Shown: piece after piece, positions 18,001 through 27,351 of the stretch | Numbering within the stretch: the first letter of the stretch is position 1 | Layout: each line of letters starts with the position of its first letter | Assembly: GCA_035479375.1 (NCBI GenBank) | Contig: DATIIT010000009.1 | Location: 8,782 to 72,781, forward strand | DNA from: PMNU01 sp035479375 | GTDB lineage: Bacteria; Patescibacteriota; Saccharimonadia; Saccharimonadales; UBA4665 | Length of the DNA: 64,000 nucleotides | Reading direction: 5' to 3' | Notes under the pieces: model-generated | Told to the model about the DNA's origin: nothing | Seen by the model: only the letters and a program-made list of their open reading frames with translations | The model's database searches: none | Made by a program: the position numbers and the translations under genes

Positions 18001-21000
18001 CTGGCGCCTTGACGGTGCAGGCCAACGGCGCTAACTCCTTGAGCTTGACCGCCGGCGCGGCCTCCACCTGGGACATTGGCAACAACTTGCTGTCGCTGCA
18101 GACCACGAACAACGGCGCGGTACAGACCGGCACCGGGCTGTGGACGCAGGGCGGAAACATTACGTTTAACGGCACCACGGCACGCACGATTACCGGGCCA
18201 AGCACCGGCGGCCTGACGATTACGGTGGACAGCGGGCCGTTGGCGCTGACGACGACCACCTCTGGTGGGTTGTCGCTCAACTCTGTGGGTGCGCTGAGCC
18301 TCACCGGCGCTGCGGCCTCTACCTGGAGCACGGGCTCGGCAGCTTTAACGTTGCAGTCGGGCAACTTTAACGTGGCCAGCGGTGGGCGCGTGACATTAGC
18401 TGGTGGCCAGGCGCCGGACATCAGCACCGCAGTCACCAGCGGTGTGGCCGCAGCGCTCACCCTGCAGCCGGGCACGGCCACCGGCGCCAACAACGGTGCT
18501 ACGGTGACGCTGCAAGGCGGCACGGCCGGCGGCACTGGGGTGAAGGGGCTTATCCAGCTCAACGGCAGTACGTACTTTACCACGGGTAGCTACTCCAGTG
18601 GTACTACAGCCACGATTACCCAAAGCTTGGTGGACTCCAACTCGGCCATTACTGCCACGGCCACGGCGGCCAGCCTGGTGTTTACGGTGCCGTCACCTAC
18701 CATTACCACGGCCGGGCGCGTCTTATATATAACAAACGTTGGCGGCACGAACGCGTTCACCTTGGCCGGTGCCGGCACCAGCTTTACGCTGAACACTGGC
18801 AGCACGGCCACGCTCATGTGGAGTGGCTCGGCCTGGACAAGCGCCGGCGTGGACGCCAGCACGCTGCAGAACGTGTACAACAACTCCACGGGCAACACCA
18901 CGCCAGAGATTTTGCTGGACACCACGCGCCGCGGTATCGACATCCAGGACGCCAACACCACCCTGGGTTCTACCGAGGCCTTGTTGGCGGTGCGGGCCAG
19001 CGCCACGGCCAGCACCCTGGGCACTGGTTTGTTCGTGGTCAACGCCAGCGGCAAGGTGGGTATTAACACCGGCAGTACCTCGACCACGCCAACGATTAGC
19101 TACGATGTGTCGCTTGGCCAGATCGCCGGTGCCACCACGGCGCGCACGATTGGCGTGGAAGCGCAGGGCACCACCAACATCGGCGGCAACGGCTTGTCGC
19201 TTACGGCCGGCACCGGCAACGGCACCGCCGCCGGCGGCCAGCTGACCTTACAGGGCGGCGGTACTGGTACTGGCGCGGCTGCCGTGGGCGGCGCGGTGCT
19301 GATTCAGGGCGGTACCTCCAGCGGTGCTTCAGGCGCCAGCAACGGTGGTACGGTGACACTACAAGGCGGCACGGCCGGCACTGGCGGCACAAAGGGCCTC
19401 ATCCAGCTCAACGGCGCGACGTACTTTACCACCGGTAGCTACTCCAGCGGGTCGACCTCTAGCATTACCCAGAGCTTAATTGACTCTAACTCGGCCATTT
19501 TGGCCACGGCGACCGCAACGAGCCTGACGTTTACGGTGCCGTCGCCGACGGTCACTACCGCATCGGGCCGCATCATATATATAAGCAACGTGGGCACGAA
19601 CCCGTTTACCCTAGCTGGCGCCGGCACCAGCTTTACCTTGAATGCGGGGAGCACGGCGACCTTGTTGTGGAACGGCTCGGCCTGGACAAGCGCCGGCGTG
19701 GACGCCAGCACCTTGCAAAATGTCTACAACAACTCGGCGGCGTCGCCGACCCCAGAAATTTTGTTGGACAGCACCCGGCACGGGTTGGACATCCAGGACG
19801 CCAACACCACCTTGGGCTCCACCGAGGCTCTATTAGCCGTGCGGGCAAGTGCCACCGCCACCAGCCTGGGCAACGGTTTGTTCGTGGTCAACGCCAGCGG
19901 CAAGGTCGGCATTAACCTAAGCAGCACTTCCACCACACCCACGATCAGCAACGACCTATCCTTTGGCGCCGGCGCCAACCGCACGATTGGCGTGGAAGCG
20001 CAGTCCGCCAGTAACACCGCCGGCAACAACATCACCCTGGCGGGCGGCACGGCCAACGGCACCGGCGCCGGCGGCAACACGGTCTTGCAGGGCGGCGCGG
20101 CCTCGGCCACGGCTGGTTCTAACGGCGGCGGCATTACGCTTACGGCAGCGGCCGGCTCGGTAACCGGTACGGGCGGCGCCGGTGGCGCAGTGACGATCCA
20201 GGGCGGCAGCGCCGGCGGCAGCGGTAACAACAACGGCGGCGGCGTTACGGTGGGCTTGGGCGCTGCGACTGGCACCGGTACGCAGGGCACCTTCCAGGTC
20301 CAAAATGCCGTGGGCGCCAGCTTGCTCACGGTTGACCCCAGCAACACGGCGGCCAGCCTCAACCTTATCAGCAATGGTGGCGCCGAGAGCGGCAGCCCGC
20401 CCACCGGCTTTGCCGCGCAGGGCTCGGGCAGCTCGGTAGCGACAGGCACCGGCACGGATGCGGCGAGCGGCTCGCAGTCCGCCAAGGTAACATTTGGCAC
20501 GACTGCCAACGCCGGTACTAAGATTAGCTTTGCCACAGCGCCTACGGCTAGCACCACAGTGAACTACATCGTGTCCTTCAGCGCCAAGCAGGTGTCTGGT
20601 ACAGCGGTGGCGCCGGGAAACACGGCTTTGCAGGTGCTGTACTCGCCAGACAACGGTACCACGCTGACGGCCACCTGCAGCAACTACAGCTCGTCGGCCT
20701 CGCTGTCCACCACGGCCTGGACGAAGGTGAGCTGTACGTTCATCCCGGGTTCCACTACGGTTACCACTGCGCTCCTGATTATCCGCCAAGCCGACACGCC
20801 GGGCGTCAGCCGCGTTATCGACATCGACAACGTCAGTGTGGTGCAGCAGAACAGCTCGGGTGCCACCAACGTGGGCGACTTGAAGGTGGGCGGCGCGGTG
20901 AGCCAAGGCTTGACGCTGTTCACGCTGGACACCTACTCGGCTACGCCGTTTAGCGGCAGCAACGCCTCGCTGGCAGGCTCGATGTACTTTGACACCAGCC

Positions 21001-21605
21001 AGGGCAAGATCCAGTGCTACGACGGCAGCAACTGGGGCGCTTGCGGCGCGGCGCCAAACACCATTGTGACGCTGACGCCGGAGTATGCCGGGGCGGTGTT
21101 GGACTCGGCCGGCGTGTCTACCAACATCGGTACGATGACCTCGGACTTCTGCGCCAACAGTGCGGCGCTGACGGTAGGCACGCTGTGCTCCAGCGGCGAC
21201 GCCCGCAACTTCTACAAGTGGACCTCGCCGCAAGGCTCGCTGCAGTCCTACAGCATTTTTGTAACGTATAAGCTGCCGGCGACATTCAAGTCGTTTGTGG
21301 CGAGCAGCACCAGCCTGACCGGCTTGGTAGACAACACCACTAATGCCAGCGTGAAGTACGCGATATTCAAGAGCACAGGAAGCGCAGTTACTAGCTGTAG
21401 CGCTACGGCCACGGTCGTGGGCGCGGGTACTGGCTCGGCTAACACCTGGACCACGGGCGTGGCCGGCACGCTCAGCGGCAGCACCGACCCGTCCACCTGC
21501 GGCTTTGTGGCTGGCAACAACATCATCTTCCAGATAACGGTCCAGGCAGACAACAACGCCAGCTCCTACCCGGAAAACCTTAACTTCCAGTACTCCAACC
21601 AATAA
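15045..21605 (+). CDS. Giant secreted beta-repeat surface protein (2186 aa)
   Basis: Begins with a signal sequence (basic residues, hydrophobic stretch to about residue 35, AxA-type cleavage near residue 43). Residues 45-180 (GTINFQARLMTNTG onward) form a globular head. Residues 200-1770 are low-complexity Thr/Ser/Gly/Asn repeats of the kind found in phage tail fibres and beta-helices. A module of about 285 residues is duplicated (near 1166 and 1451, each with GLIQLNG, FTLAGAGTSFTLN, SAWTSAGVDASTLQNVYNN and ALLAVRASATA). A carbohydrate-binding-like jelly-roll follows (about 1770-1950, starting NLISNGGAESG), then a GSMYFD...CYDGSNW motif and a C-terminal globular domain. No C-terminal anchor or sorting motif is visible, so it is secreted or held non-covalently. 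Host or surface attachment is inference. Confidence 0.8.
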   Translation: MRHTALKLKLVASKPLLALCLLTPVLLFGVATQYLAGGRASAATAGTINFQARLMTNTGAIAADGDYNVEFKLYDTFSTGGTAQGVCTGNCKWVETRTSGNKIHVANGYISANLGSVTSFPTTINWDQDIWLTMNIGGTGTPSWDGEMSPRLKLTAVPYAFRAGQLASLAGSNTGVLQFAASLGQATTITLPDPGATTATVCYQASTSCGFATGTSGSYIQNALTQQTANFNIIGNNTANPTAQIQGIASGTKPVLQLLGGSTPGSGEDILNLQDSTATNTFFKVDNAGLATLNKGLTVSGGQVSINDTSNFNTKINTGTSTGTVQIGNSSNGGTLTLQSSTTIAIATTNFNVSTTGLVTLAGGLTPDVTTAANGSGSANAITLTPGSSGGASSNGAALNLNGGAATGTTSVTGGAVTIQAGSATGGSGTRNGGSVNIDAGTGASAAGNINIGQSSVGSTINLGSTTQSTGTQTLNVGNNNTSGSTTNVTIGAGLGATAGTTTLQSKTTLQLTSGTTTSINTAASTTASTGAITIKSGDASSGTNLSAGTVTLDTGTHTGAGTGTLNLGNANATSIQLGNTGSTTAITGTLNINDNANFNTKINTGTSTGTISIGNSASGTLALQGGAATSLVVNNGAGNTTTLNFTAPSGTNTITFPAASGTVQLAPATGGYIQQVPATTLINTIAPTAASVVALTIKGTTGTQAHVLEIFNSAGTPTLQDYFDGNGLLNVSQIIQPTANNTIDLGTSSAAFHTGYFGTSVVTQSVVSSGTNAINLDTGGVAAINIGVNGISVNGINIGNTTSNPNVAFNGSGTFGTTTGNVSLNGATQVAANKNFSLAAGTGTIAQTFSSAAAGNAQTFSFANTNTGAGVAIQGVNITPTNTSTATSGTNQLNLINFAAGGALGGTDNTNGINFASATGYTNFIKTPTFVLNSAGAISGVNTYNGLTLTSAADGFTVAGGTTSRTLTVTGADITIGSTIKPTSAGALTVQANGANSLSLTAGAASTWDIGNNLLSLQTTNNGAVQTGTGLWTQGGNITFNGTTARTITGPSTGGLTITVDSGPLALTTTTSGGLSLNSVGALSLTGAAASTWSTGSAALTLQSGNFNVASGGRVTLAGGQAPDISTAVTSGVAAALTLQPGTATGANNGATVTLQGGTAGGTGVKGLIQLNGSTYFTTGSYSSGTTATITQSLVDSNSAITATATAASLVFTVPSPTITTAGRVLYITNVGGTNAFTLAGAGTSFTLNTGSTATLMWSGSAWTSAGVDASTLQNVYNNSTGNTTPEILLDTTRRGIDIQDANTTLGSTEALLAVRASATASTLGTGLFVVNASGKVGINTGSTSTTPTISYDVSLGQIAGATTARTIGVEAQGTTNIGGNGLSLTAGTGNGTAAGGQLTLQGGGTGTGAAAVGGAVLIQGGTSSGASGASNGGTVTLQGGTAGTGGTKGLIQLNGATYFTTGSYSSGSTSSITQSLIDSNSAILATATATSLTFTVPSPTVTTASGRIIYISNVGTNPFTLAGAGTSFTLNAGSTATLLWNGSAWTSAGVDASTLQNVYNNSAASPTPEILLDSTRHGLDIQDANTTLGSTEALLAVRASATATSLGNGLFVVNASGKVGINLSSTSTTPTISNDLSFGAGANRTIGVEAQSASNTAGNNITLAGGTANGTGAGGNTVLQGGAASATAGSNGGGITLTAAAGSVTGTGGAGGAVTIQGGSAGGSGNNNGGGVTVGLGAATGTGTQGTFQVQNAVGASLLTVDPSNTAASLNLISNGGAESGSPPTGFAAQGSGSSVATGTGTDAASGSQSAKVTFGTTANAGTKISFATAPTASTTVNYIVSFSAKQVSGTAVAPGNTALQVLYSPDNGTTLTATCSNYSSSASLSTTAWTKVSCTFIPGSTTVTTALLIIRQADTPGVSRVIDIDNVSVVQQNSSGATNVGDLKVGGAVSQGLTLFTLDTYSATPFSGSNASLAGSMYFDTSQGKIQCYDGSNWGACGAAPNTIVTLTPEYAGAVLDSAGVSTNIGTMTSDFCANSAALTVGTLCSSGDARNFYKWTSPQGSLQSYSIFVTYKLPATFKSFVASSTSLTGLVDNTTNASVKYAIFKSTGSAVTSCSATATVVGAGTGSANTWTTGVAGTLSGSTDPSTCGFVAGNNIIFQITVQADNNASSYPENLNFQYSNQ

Positions 21606-21683
21606 CCTGGCCGCCTTGGCAGCTTAGGTGCTACAATATAACCATTAGAGGAACTGCCGAAAGAGGTTGACGAGCCCACAGGC

Positions 21684-24600
21684 ATGGACGATATAAAAAG
21701 ACCAAAACCACACCGGGAGTATGCGCGCCGCCATGAGTACGGGGCACTGCCCCCGCGCCCACTTCCAGACCGCCACGCGCCACAGCCGCACCATGCTGCG
21801 CCCGCACGCACCGTTGTGCGGCTGCGGTTCAAGAAACCCTCTGCCGGGCGGCTCAGGCCATACTTGCGGATGTGTAAAAATTTTTGGGTGCGCGTGGGGC
21901 TGGTGACGTCTGCTGCGGTGTTGGTGGCCATGGAGCTGATCATTATTTTGCAGCCGTATTTGGTGGCGCACACCTACGCGTTGGGCTCGGCCGACGCACT
22001 GCTGCAAAAGCCGGACGACTCACTGGCCGCCAAGCTGCAATTTGACGACTCTAAAGGCGACTTTAACTTCAACGACGGCTACAGCCCCTTGCAAAGCAGC
22101 GCCAGCGATGACGCCTCCGGCGGCGGCCCGCAAATCACCGCCAGCACCAACCAAGACGCCAGCAAAGGCCTGACGGTAAACGACCCGTTTAACCAGCTCG
22201 GTTTTTCCATTACGCCACAGTTTAAGCTGCTGCCTGGCAAGCAAAACGCCAACCGCATTGTGTACCCCTTTGCCGACGGCACTGGCTGGTTGGTGTACAC
22301 CATGCAGGCCACGGGTGTCAAAGAAGACGTTGTGCTGGACCACGCCAACGGCAACAACATGTCGCTGCGCTACACCATTAAGGTAGATAACCAGTTTGCT
22401 GTACGCCAAAACCGCGACGGCTCGGTGGGTATTTACGGCAGCGATTCGCCGCTCACCGGCCAGGTCAGCACGGGCAGCGACAAAGACGCGGCGCTGCTGC
22501 GAAAAGCCCGCGAGCACATGGCTAAAAACAAGCTGTTCTTTAACTTGCCGGCTCCGGTGGCCTACGGCGTGAACGAGTCCAAAACAGACGTGGACGTGCA
22601 CTACGAGCTGCACGGCAACACGCTCACCACCGTGGCCACCAACCTCAAAAAAGGCCGCTATCCGCTGACGATCGACCCTACAGTAACGGTCACCAGCGCC
22701 TCAGACCTGTTCCGCGACACCAACCCAGACAGCAACGCCGACTTTAACGGCTCCACCGGCAACATCGCCCGCGGGGCAGTTACCGGCGGCGTTATCCCGG
22801 CATGGACGAACAACAGCAACAACATCGCCACCTCGCGCTTTTTAAATGGCGCCACTATTTATGATGACTATGCCTACGTGGCCGGCGGCGCCGGTGCCAA
22901 CAGCACTACCGACCTTACCAGTATCGAGTTTGCTCGCCTGAGCAGCTCCGGCTCGTGCAGCACGTCGTGCATCGGCTCATGGTCTACTACCACGGCGCTG
23001 TCCGCGGGGCTGTCGCGCTTTACGCTGTTGGCGTACAACGGCTATTTGTACGCCATTGGCGGCTCCACCACTAATACCAGCTGCGGCTCGGTGTCTAGCA
23101 CGGTGTACTACAACCGCATCCAGGTCAACGGGCAGCTGAGCGCCACCTGGAACACCTCGCCGCTGCCGTCCGGTGTCTGCGGCGCGGGCGCCATGGCCTA
23201 CAACGGCAAGATGTATGTGGCCGGCGGCCGTACCGGATCGGCTACTAACACGGGCGTGACCACCATGTGGTACGCCACCATTAACCCAGACGGCAGCCTT
23301 ACCACGTTCACCGCCGACGACTCAGTGCTGCCGGCTGCCCGCTTCGACGCCGACCTACGCGTCTACAACGGCTACATTTATATGATTGGCGGCAACCTAA
23401 ACGGCACGCTCACGGCCACGGTCATTTACGCGCCCATCGCCAGTGACGGCAGCATTTATGGCACGGGTAGCGGGTCGTGGAAATCGGCTAGCAGCTTTGG
23501 CACGGCGCGCTCCAACATGGGCGAGACGTTTACCGCCACCAACGACGGCTTCATGTACGTGCAGGGCGGCTGCAGCGCCTACACCAGCGATTCGTGCACC
23601 ACGGTACAAAACGAGGTCCAGACCGCGCAGATCAACGCCGACGGCACGCTCGGCCCGTGGTCGGATGTGGCCACCAGCATCGCCTCGCTGTCGCGGGTGG
23701 GGAACTCCATTGTGCAGTGGCGCGGCACCATCTATAGCTTTGCCGGCTGCACAGGCATGAATGCCGGGGTGGTCTCGTGCGTGAGCGGCAACACGCTGGC
23801 TACAGAATCGTACAGCAAAATTTCCACGCCAGGGCAGGTGGGGCCGGTAAACACCACTACGGTGTTGCCGACGGCGCGCTGGGCGCACGGCTCGGTGGTG
23901 AACGGCGGCTTTATTTACGTGATTGGCGGCTGTATTACCGCATCCTGCCAAACGGGCACTGCCGACACCACGGGCGCCACCAGCTTTGCGCCGCTTAACG
24001 CCGATGGCACGGTAGGCACCTGGACCACAGACAGCACGCACCTGCTTAATGGCGCCACCGGGTTGGCGGCATTTGGCGCCACGGTGTATAACAATGTCAT
24101 TTACGCCACGGGGGGTTATTCAGACGTCGCGCCCTCTAGCAACGTATTTTACATTTCAGTTAACAGTAGTACCGGCGCACTGAACAGTGGTGGGTGGACA
24201 ACCCAGGCCAGTAAGCTTGGTGCCACCACCACCTACAATTCAGCGGTAGCGTACCACGACTTCCTCTTCGTGTTTGGCGGCTGTATTAACAGCACGAACG
24301 GACAAGCGGGATGCAACACCTACCGCAACAGCGTTTACCGTATGCCTATCGCGACAGGAGGAGCACCAGGCACGCTGACCACCAGCGCCGGTACGGGGTC
24401 GTTCTTAAACCTACCAACGGGCAAGGGGCTTATGGCGCCGGCCATGTATAACGGATATATCTACCTCGCGGGGGGTGCCACGAGCGCTGCTGGCCAAACC
24501 AACATCGTTTACTATGCCAAGATAAATGATGACGGCACAATTACCGCCTGGAACACCGCCACCGGCACCATGGTGCACACCCTGCGGCGCGCCGACGCCA

Positions 24601-26312
24601 TTGCCATGAACGGTTACTTATACGTGGTGGGAGGCCACGACGGCTCCGGCCCCACCACCTACGGCGACATCGAGATCACCAAGATTAACCTTAGCACCGG
24701 CAACCTAGATAGCAACTTCAGCAACTCGGTCATCCAGATTACGCCACGCTGGGACGAGCGCGCGGTGTTTAGCAACGGCTATATATACGTTACCGGTGGC
24801 TGCGCCGTGGGCGACCCGCCGGCGTCATGTAACTCCAGCACCGGCGTGTCCAACGTGGTGGAGTACGTGGAGGTCTTCAATGCCGGCAACAAGGGCACCA
24901 GCGCCTGGACAACTGCCACCAACACCTTTACTACGGCGCGCACCAGCGCCTCGGCCGCGGCATATAACGGGTACTTGTATATTGCCGGGGGGTGCACGTC
25001 GTATACGATTGGGAGTAACTGGGGGAACACGTTTTGCAGTTTTGGGAACAATACCACGGGATATGCGCCCATTAACCCAGATGGCTCGTTGGGTACCTGG
25101 ACAACCGGTAACACACTGACGCCATCCAACAGACGGACGGCCGGCTGCCTTTTGGCAGTTGGCGGAACACTTTACTACGTCGGCGGGGAAGACAGCACCA
25201 ACACTGCGGTCAACTCGGTGGAATATAGCGTGATTGGCGCCGGTGGCGTGCCCGGCACCTGGAACGCCACCACCCAGACATTGCCGGTAGCCCGCGCCTG
25301 GATGGGTTGCGGCACGTTTAGTAACCGCATTTATATAGCGGGCGGGCAAAACGCAGCTGGCACCGCCGACGCCGCGGTATACTACAGCCCAGACCTAAGC
25401 AACGGCGGCGACATCACCAGCACCTGGGGGACGGGCACGTCATATACTACGCCAGTGCGCTCCGACCACGCCGTGGTAATTGCCGCCGGTTACCTATATG
25501 TCATGGGCGGTGACCCGGGCACCGGTACCACAGCCATGCACGACGTGCAGTTCATCGCCCTAACGCCTTCCGGGGGAACCACTGGCTCGTGGTCATTTAC
25601 TCGCGACTTGCCGCAAGACATGACCTTCCAGACGGCCTTTGCCGCTAACGGCTACATCTACGCTGTAGGGGGGCGTACGACCAACACCACGTGTTTGTCC
25701 ACTACCTATATTGCCTCGGTGAACAGCACCGGACGGATTAGCGGTTGGTCGCAAGCGGTCAACAAGATGGCCACGGCGCGTTTTGGCGCGGCCGCAGCCT
25801 TCTATAACGGGTACTATTACATCTTGGGCGGCGATGACTGCTCCACCGGCCCCATCGGCTCCACCGAATACGGCGGTGAGCAGTCGCAAGCCATGAAGAC
25901 GCTCATCTCCAAGTATGCTGACTTTAACGGCAACGGGGTGCCGCTCAACTTTGTGGGCTACTTAACCAACGCCGTAAACAACGGTGTAGACATCGAAAAA
26001 TGGCGCCTGACCTACCAAGCCAGCATGGAGGCGACCGACAGCTGGGGCAAGAGCACCACCGTGTACCCGCTCACCAACCAGGCCAAAAATACCGTAACGG
26101 CCATTGACGGCTCTGGCACCACCACCCAGCTGGCGCGCTGGTTTTGGATGACCTTTGACATCAACATGGAGCAGAGCTTTAGCTTTACCGACGACACCCA
26201 GCCGAGCATCTCCCAGTACGAGCTGTACTACACGCCGCCGCCGGCCAAGCGCTTGATGCACGGCAAAGACTTCCGCGACCAAACCCAGCAGGACCTCGAC
26301 GCCCACCCGTAG
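21684..26312 (+). CDS. Membrane-anchored kelch-type beta-propeller protein (1542 aa)
   Basis: Basic, proline-rich cytoplasmic N-terminus (about 65 residues), one TM helix (about 70-95), then an outside region. Residues 110-330 form a domain ending in the YPLTIDPTV motif. From about residue 390 to 1400 I count 18 kelch-type motifs of the form YNGYIYxxGG, enough for two or three propellers. The C-terminal part (about 1400-1500) is a beta-sandwich-like stretch that includes YQASMEATDSW. It lies 78 nt downstream of the giant secreted protein. Kelch propellers bind proteins or glycans, so a recognition role outside the cell is likely. ATG 21684 is the only start before the TM helix that keeps the basic segment; no Shine-Dalgarno site is close. 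Confidence 0.82.
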   Translation: MDDIKRPKPHREYARRHEYGALPPRPLPDRHAPQPHHAAPARTVVRLRFKKPSAGRLRPYLRMCKNFWVRVGLVTSAAVLVAMELIIILQPYLVAHTYALGSADALLQKPDDSLAAKLQFDDSKGDFNFNDGYSPLQSSASDDASGGGPQITASTNQDASKGLTVNDPFNQLGFSITPQFKLLPGKQNANRIVYPFADGTGWLVYTMQATGVKEDVVLDHANGNNMSLRYTIKVDNQFAVRQNRDGSVGIYGSDSPLTGQVSTGSDKDAALLRKAREHMAKNKLFFNLPAPVAYGVNESKTDVDVHYELHGNTLTTVATNLKKGRYPLTIDPTVTVTSASDLFRDTNPDSNADFNGSTGNIARGAVTGGVIPAWTNNSNNIATSRFLNGATIYDDYAYVAGGAGANSTTDLTSIEFARLSSSGSCSTSCIGSWSTTTALSAGLSRFTLLAYNGYLYAIGGSTTNTSCGSVSSTVYYNRIQVNGQLSATWNTSPLPSGVCGAGAMAYNGKMYVAGGRTGSATNTGVTTMWYATINPDGSLTTFTADDSVLPAARFDADLRVYNGYIYMIGGNLNGTLTATVIYAPIASDGSIYGTGSGSWKSASSFGTARSNMGETFTATNDGFMYVQGGCSAYTSDSCTTVQNEVQTAQINADGTLGPWSDVATSIASLSRVGNSIVQWRGTIYSFAGCTGMNAGVVSCVSGNTLATESYSKISTPGQVGPVNTTTVLPTARWAHGSVVNGGFIYVIGGCITASCQTGTADTTGATSFAPLNADGTVGTWTTDSTHLLNGATGLAAFGATVYNNVIYATGGYSDVAPSSNVFYISVNSSTGALNSGGWTTQASKLGATTTYNSAVAYHDFLFVFGGCINSTNGQAGCNTYRNSVYRMPIATGGAPGTLTTSAGTGSFLNLPTGKGLMAPAMYNGYIYLAGGATSAAGQTNIVYYAKINDDGTITAWNTATGTMVHTLRRADAIAMNGYLYVVGGHDGSGPTTYGDIEITKINLSTGNLDSNFSNSVIQITPRWDERAVFSNGYIYVTGGCAVGDPPASCNSSTGVSNVVEYVEVFNAGNKGTSAWTTATNTFTTARTSASAAAYNGYLYIAGGCTSYTIGSNWGNTFCSFGNNTTGYAPINPDGSLGTWTTGNTLTPSNRRTAGCLLAVGGTLYYVGGEDSTNTAVNSVEYSVIGAGGVPGTWNATTQTLPVARAWMGCGTFSNRIYIAGGQNAAGTADAAVYYSPDLSNGGDITSTWGTGTSYTTPVRSDHAVVIAAGYLYVMGGDPGTGTTAMHDVQFIALTPSGGTTGSWSFTRDLPQDMTFQTAFAANGYIYAVGGRTTNTTCLSTTYIASVNSTGRISGWSQAVNKMATARFGAAAAFYNGYYYILGGDDCSTGPIGSTEYGGEQSQAMKTLISKYADFNGNGVPLNFVGYLTNAVNNGVDIEKWRLTYQASMEATDSWGKSTTVYPLTNQAKNTVTAIDGSGTTTQLARWFWMTFDINMEQSFSFTDDTQPSISQYELYYTPPPAKRLMHGKDFRDQTQQDLDAHP

Positions 26313-26314
26313 GG

Positions 26315-26320
26315 TATACT
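26315..26320 (+). promoter_or_regulatory. -10 element, leaderless
   Basis: TATACT begins 3 nt after the kelch gene's stop codon; the next ATG is 8 nt downstream of it. Confidence 0.55.
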
Positions 26321-26328
26321 GGATAGAT

Positions 26329-27249
26329 ATGGAACGGCGGGGCGAAAGACGGTTGATAAGCGATGAGCGCAGGGGAATGCTGCGCCGTTCTGCCGACGGC
26401 CGCCTGCGCCCGGCCAGCGAAGAGCGCGACATCGCCGACATCTGGGCAGACCAAAAACGCCTTCGCCTGAAACAGGCCATAGAAGAAGACAACCGCCGCA
26501 AGGCCCGCCGGGCAGAGAAACAACGCCGCCGCGAGCAACGTAAACAACTTGGCTGGCGCGCGGCGCGTGCGCACGCCCGGGAACAAGTGGCACAGCCGGG
26601 CTCCGGTGGCTCTAAAGAAATCGAGATCCGCCTCAGCCTGCCGTCTTTCCGCAAACTGCACATCCCCAGCTGGGACGATGTAGAGGATTTTTTGGCCAAC
26701 CTGGACGTGCCGGTGCTTGGCCGCCGCCATGCAGTGTATGCCGGCTGTGTTGTAAGCGCCATTGTGCTGCTGTTCTTGGCGCCCGCGGCGTTCCGCTCCC
26801 CAAAGCCGGCGCCCAAGGCTTCCGCTAGCCCGCCGAAGGTGGCGGTGCTTGGGACGCAGCCCCATATCGACCAGCCGCCGTACGCCACTATTTTGCCGGC
26901 TGGCAAAACCGCCCAGCAACTCGGGGGCTGGGGCAGGGTAAGCCCCAAGACGAGCGACCCGGTGTACGCCTACGCCGATATCCTAAAGGGTATTGGCATA
27001 ACGGTCAGCGAGCAGCCCTTACCAGATGAGTTTGCCCTAAGCCCGCAGTCGCGCGTTACCGACCTCGCCAAGCAGTTTAACGCCACCAAGGCGTTGACTA
27101 CCAAGGCGGGGACGGTAGCGTATATTGGCACTTCCACGCAAGGGATACAGTCTATCGTCGCCACCAAGCAGCAGCTGCTTATCCTGATACGTTCAGAGCA
27201 GACTGTGCCGGACACCGATTGGGCGGCGTACCTCGACTCCCTGCACTAA
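26329..27249 (+). CDS. Single-pass membrane protein with small extracellular domain
   Basis: 306 residues. Highly basic, Arg-rich cytoplasmic half with predicted helix and coiled coil (about residues 10-90), one TM helix (about 140-160), a Pro-rich linker and an exported domain (about 180-306). The exported domain resembles that of the minus-strand gene at 44140-44664: both have VSEQPLP/VNEQPVP, AGTVAYI/SGTVATI, LLILIRS/LILLNTS and a final D..AYLDSL/ELSDLAQSL. I do not recognise a named family. The leaderless promoter at 26315 fixes the start. The basic half might contact nucleic acid or cytoskeleton; this is a guess. Confidence 0.65.
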   Translation: MERRGERRLISDERRGMLRRSADGRLRPASEERDIADIWADQKRLRLKQAIEEDNRRKARRAEKQRRREQRKQLGWRAARAHAREQVAQPGSGGSKEIEIRLSLPSFRKLHIPSWDDVEDFLANLDVPVLGRRHAVYAGCVVSAIVLLFLAPAAFRSPKPAPKASASPPKVAVLGTQPHIDQPPYATILPAGKTAQQLGGWGRVSPKTSDPVYAYADILKGIGITVSEQPLPDEFALSPQSRVTDLAKQFNATKALTTKAGTVAYIGTSTQGIQSIVATKQQLLILIRSEQTVPDTDWAAYLDSLH

Positions 27250-27270
27250 CTAGCCATATACGGCTAGTTT
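27248..27270 (+). terminator. Weak intrinsic terminator
   Basis: AACTAGCC, loop ATATAC, GGCTAGTT with a short T-run; the stem begins inside the stop codon. It shares the CTAGCC/GGCTAG core with the terminator at 10849. Confidence 0.55.
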
Positions 27271-27351
27271 CGGGCGAAGATGAATAATTGCTCGCTTTCC
27301 GCTTGCGCTTACCGGTATAATCGAAGCAGGAAGCAGTAAGGCAGGTTGGGC

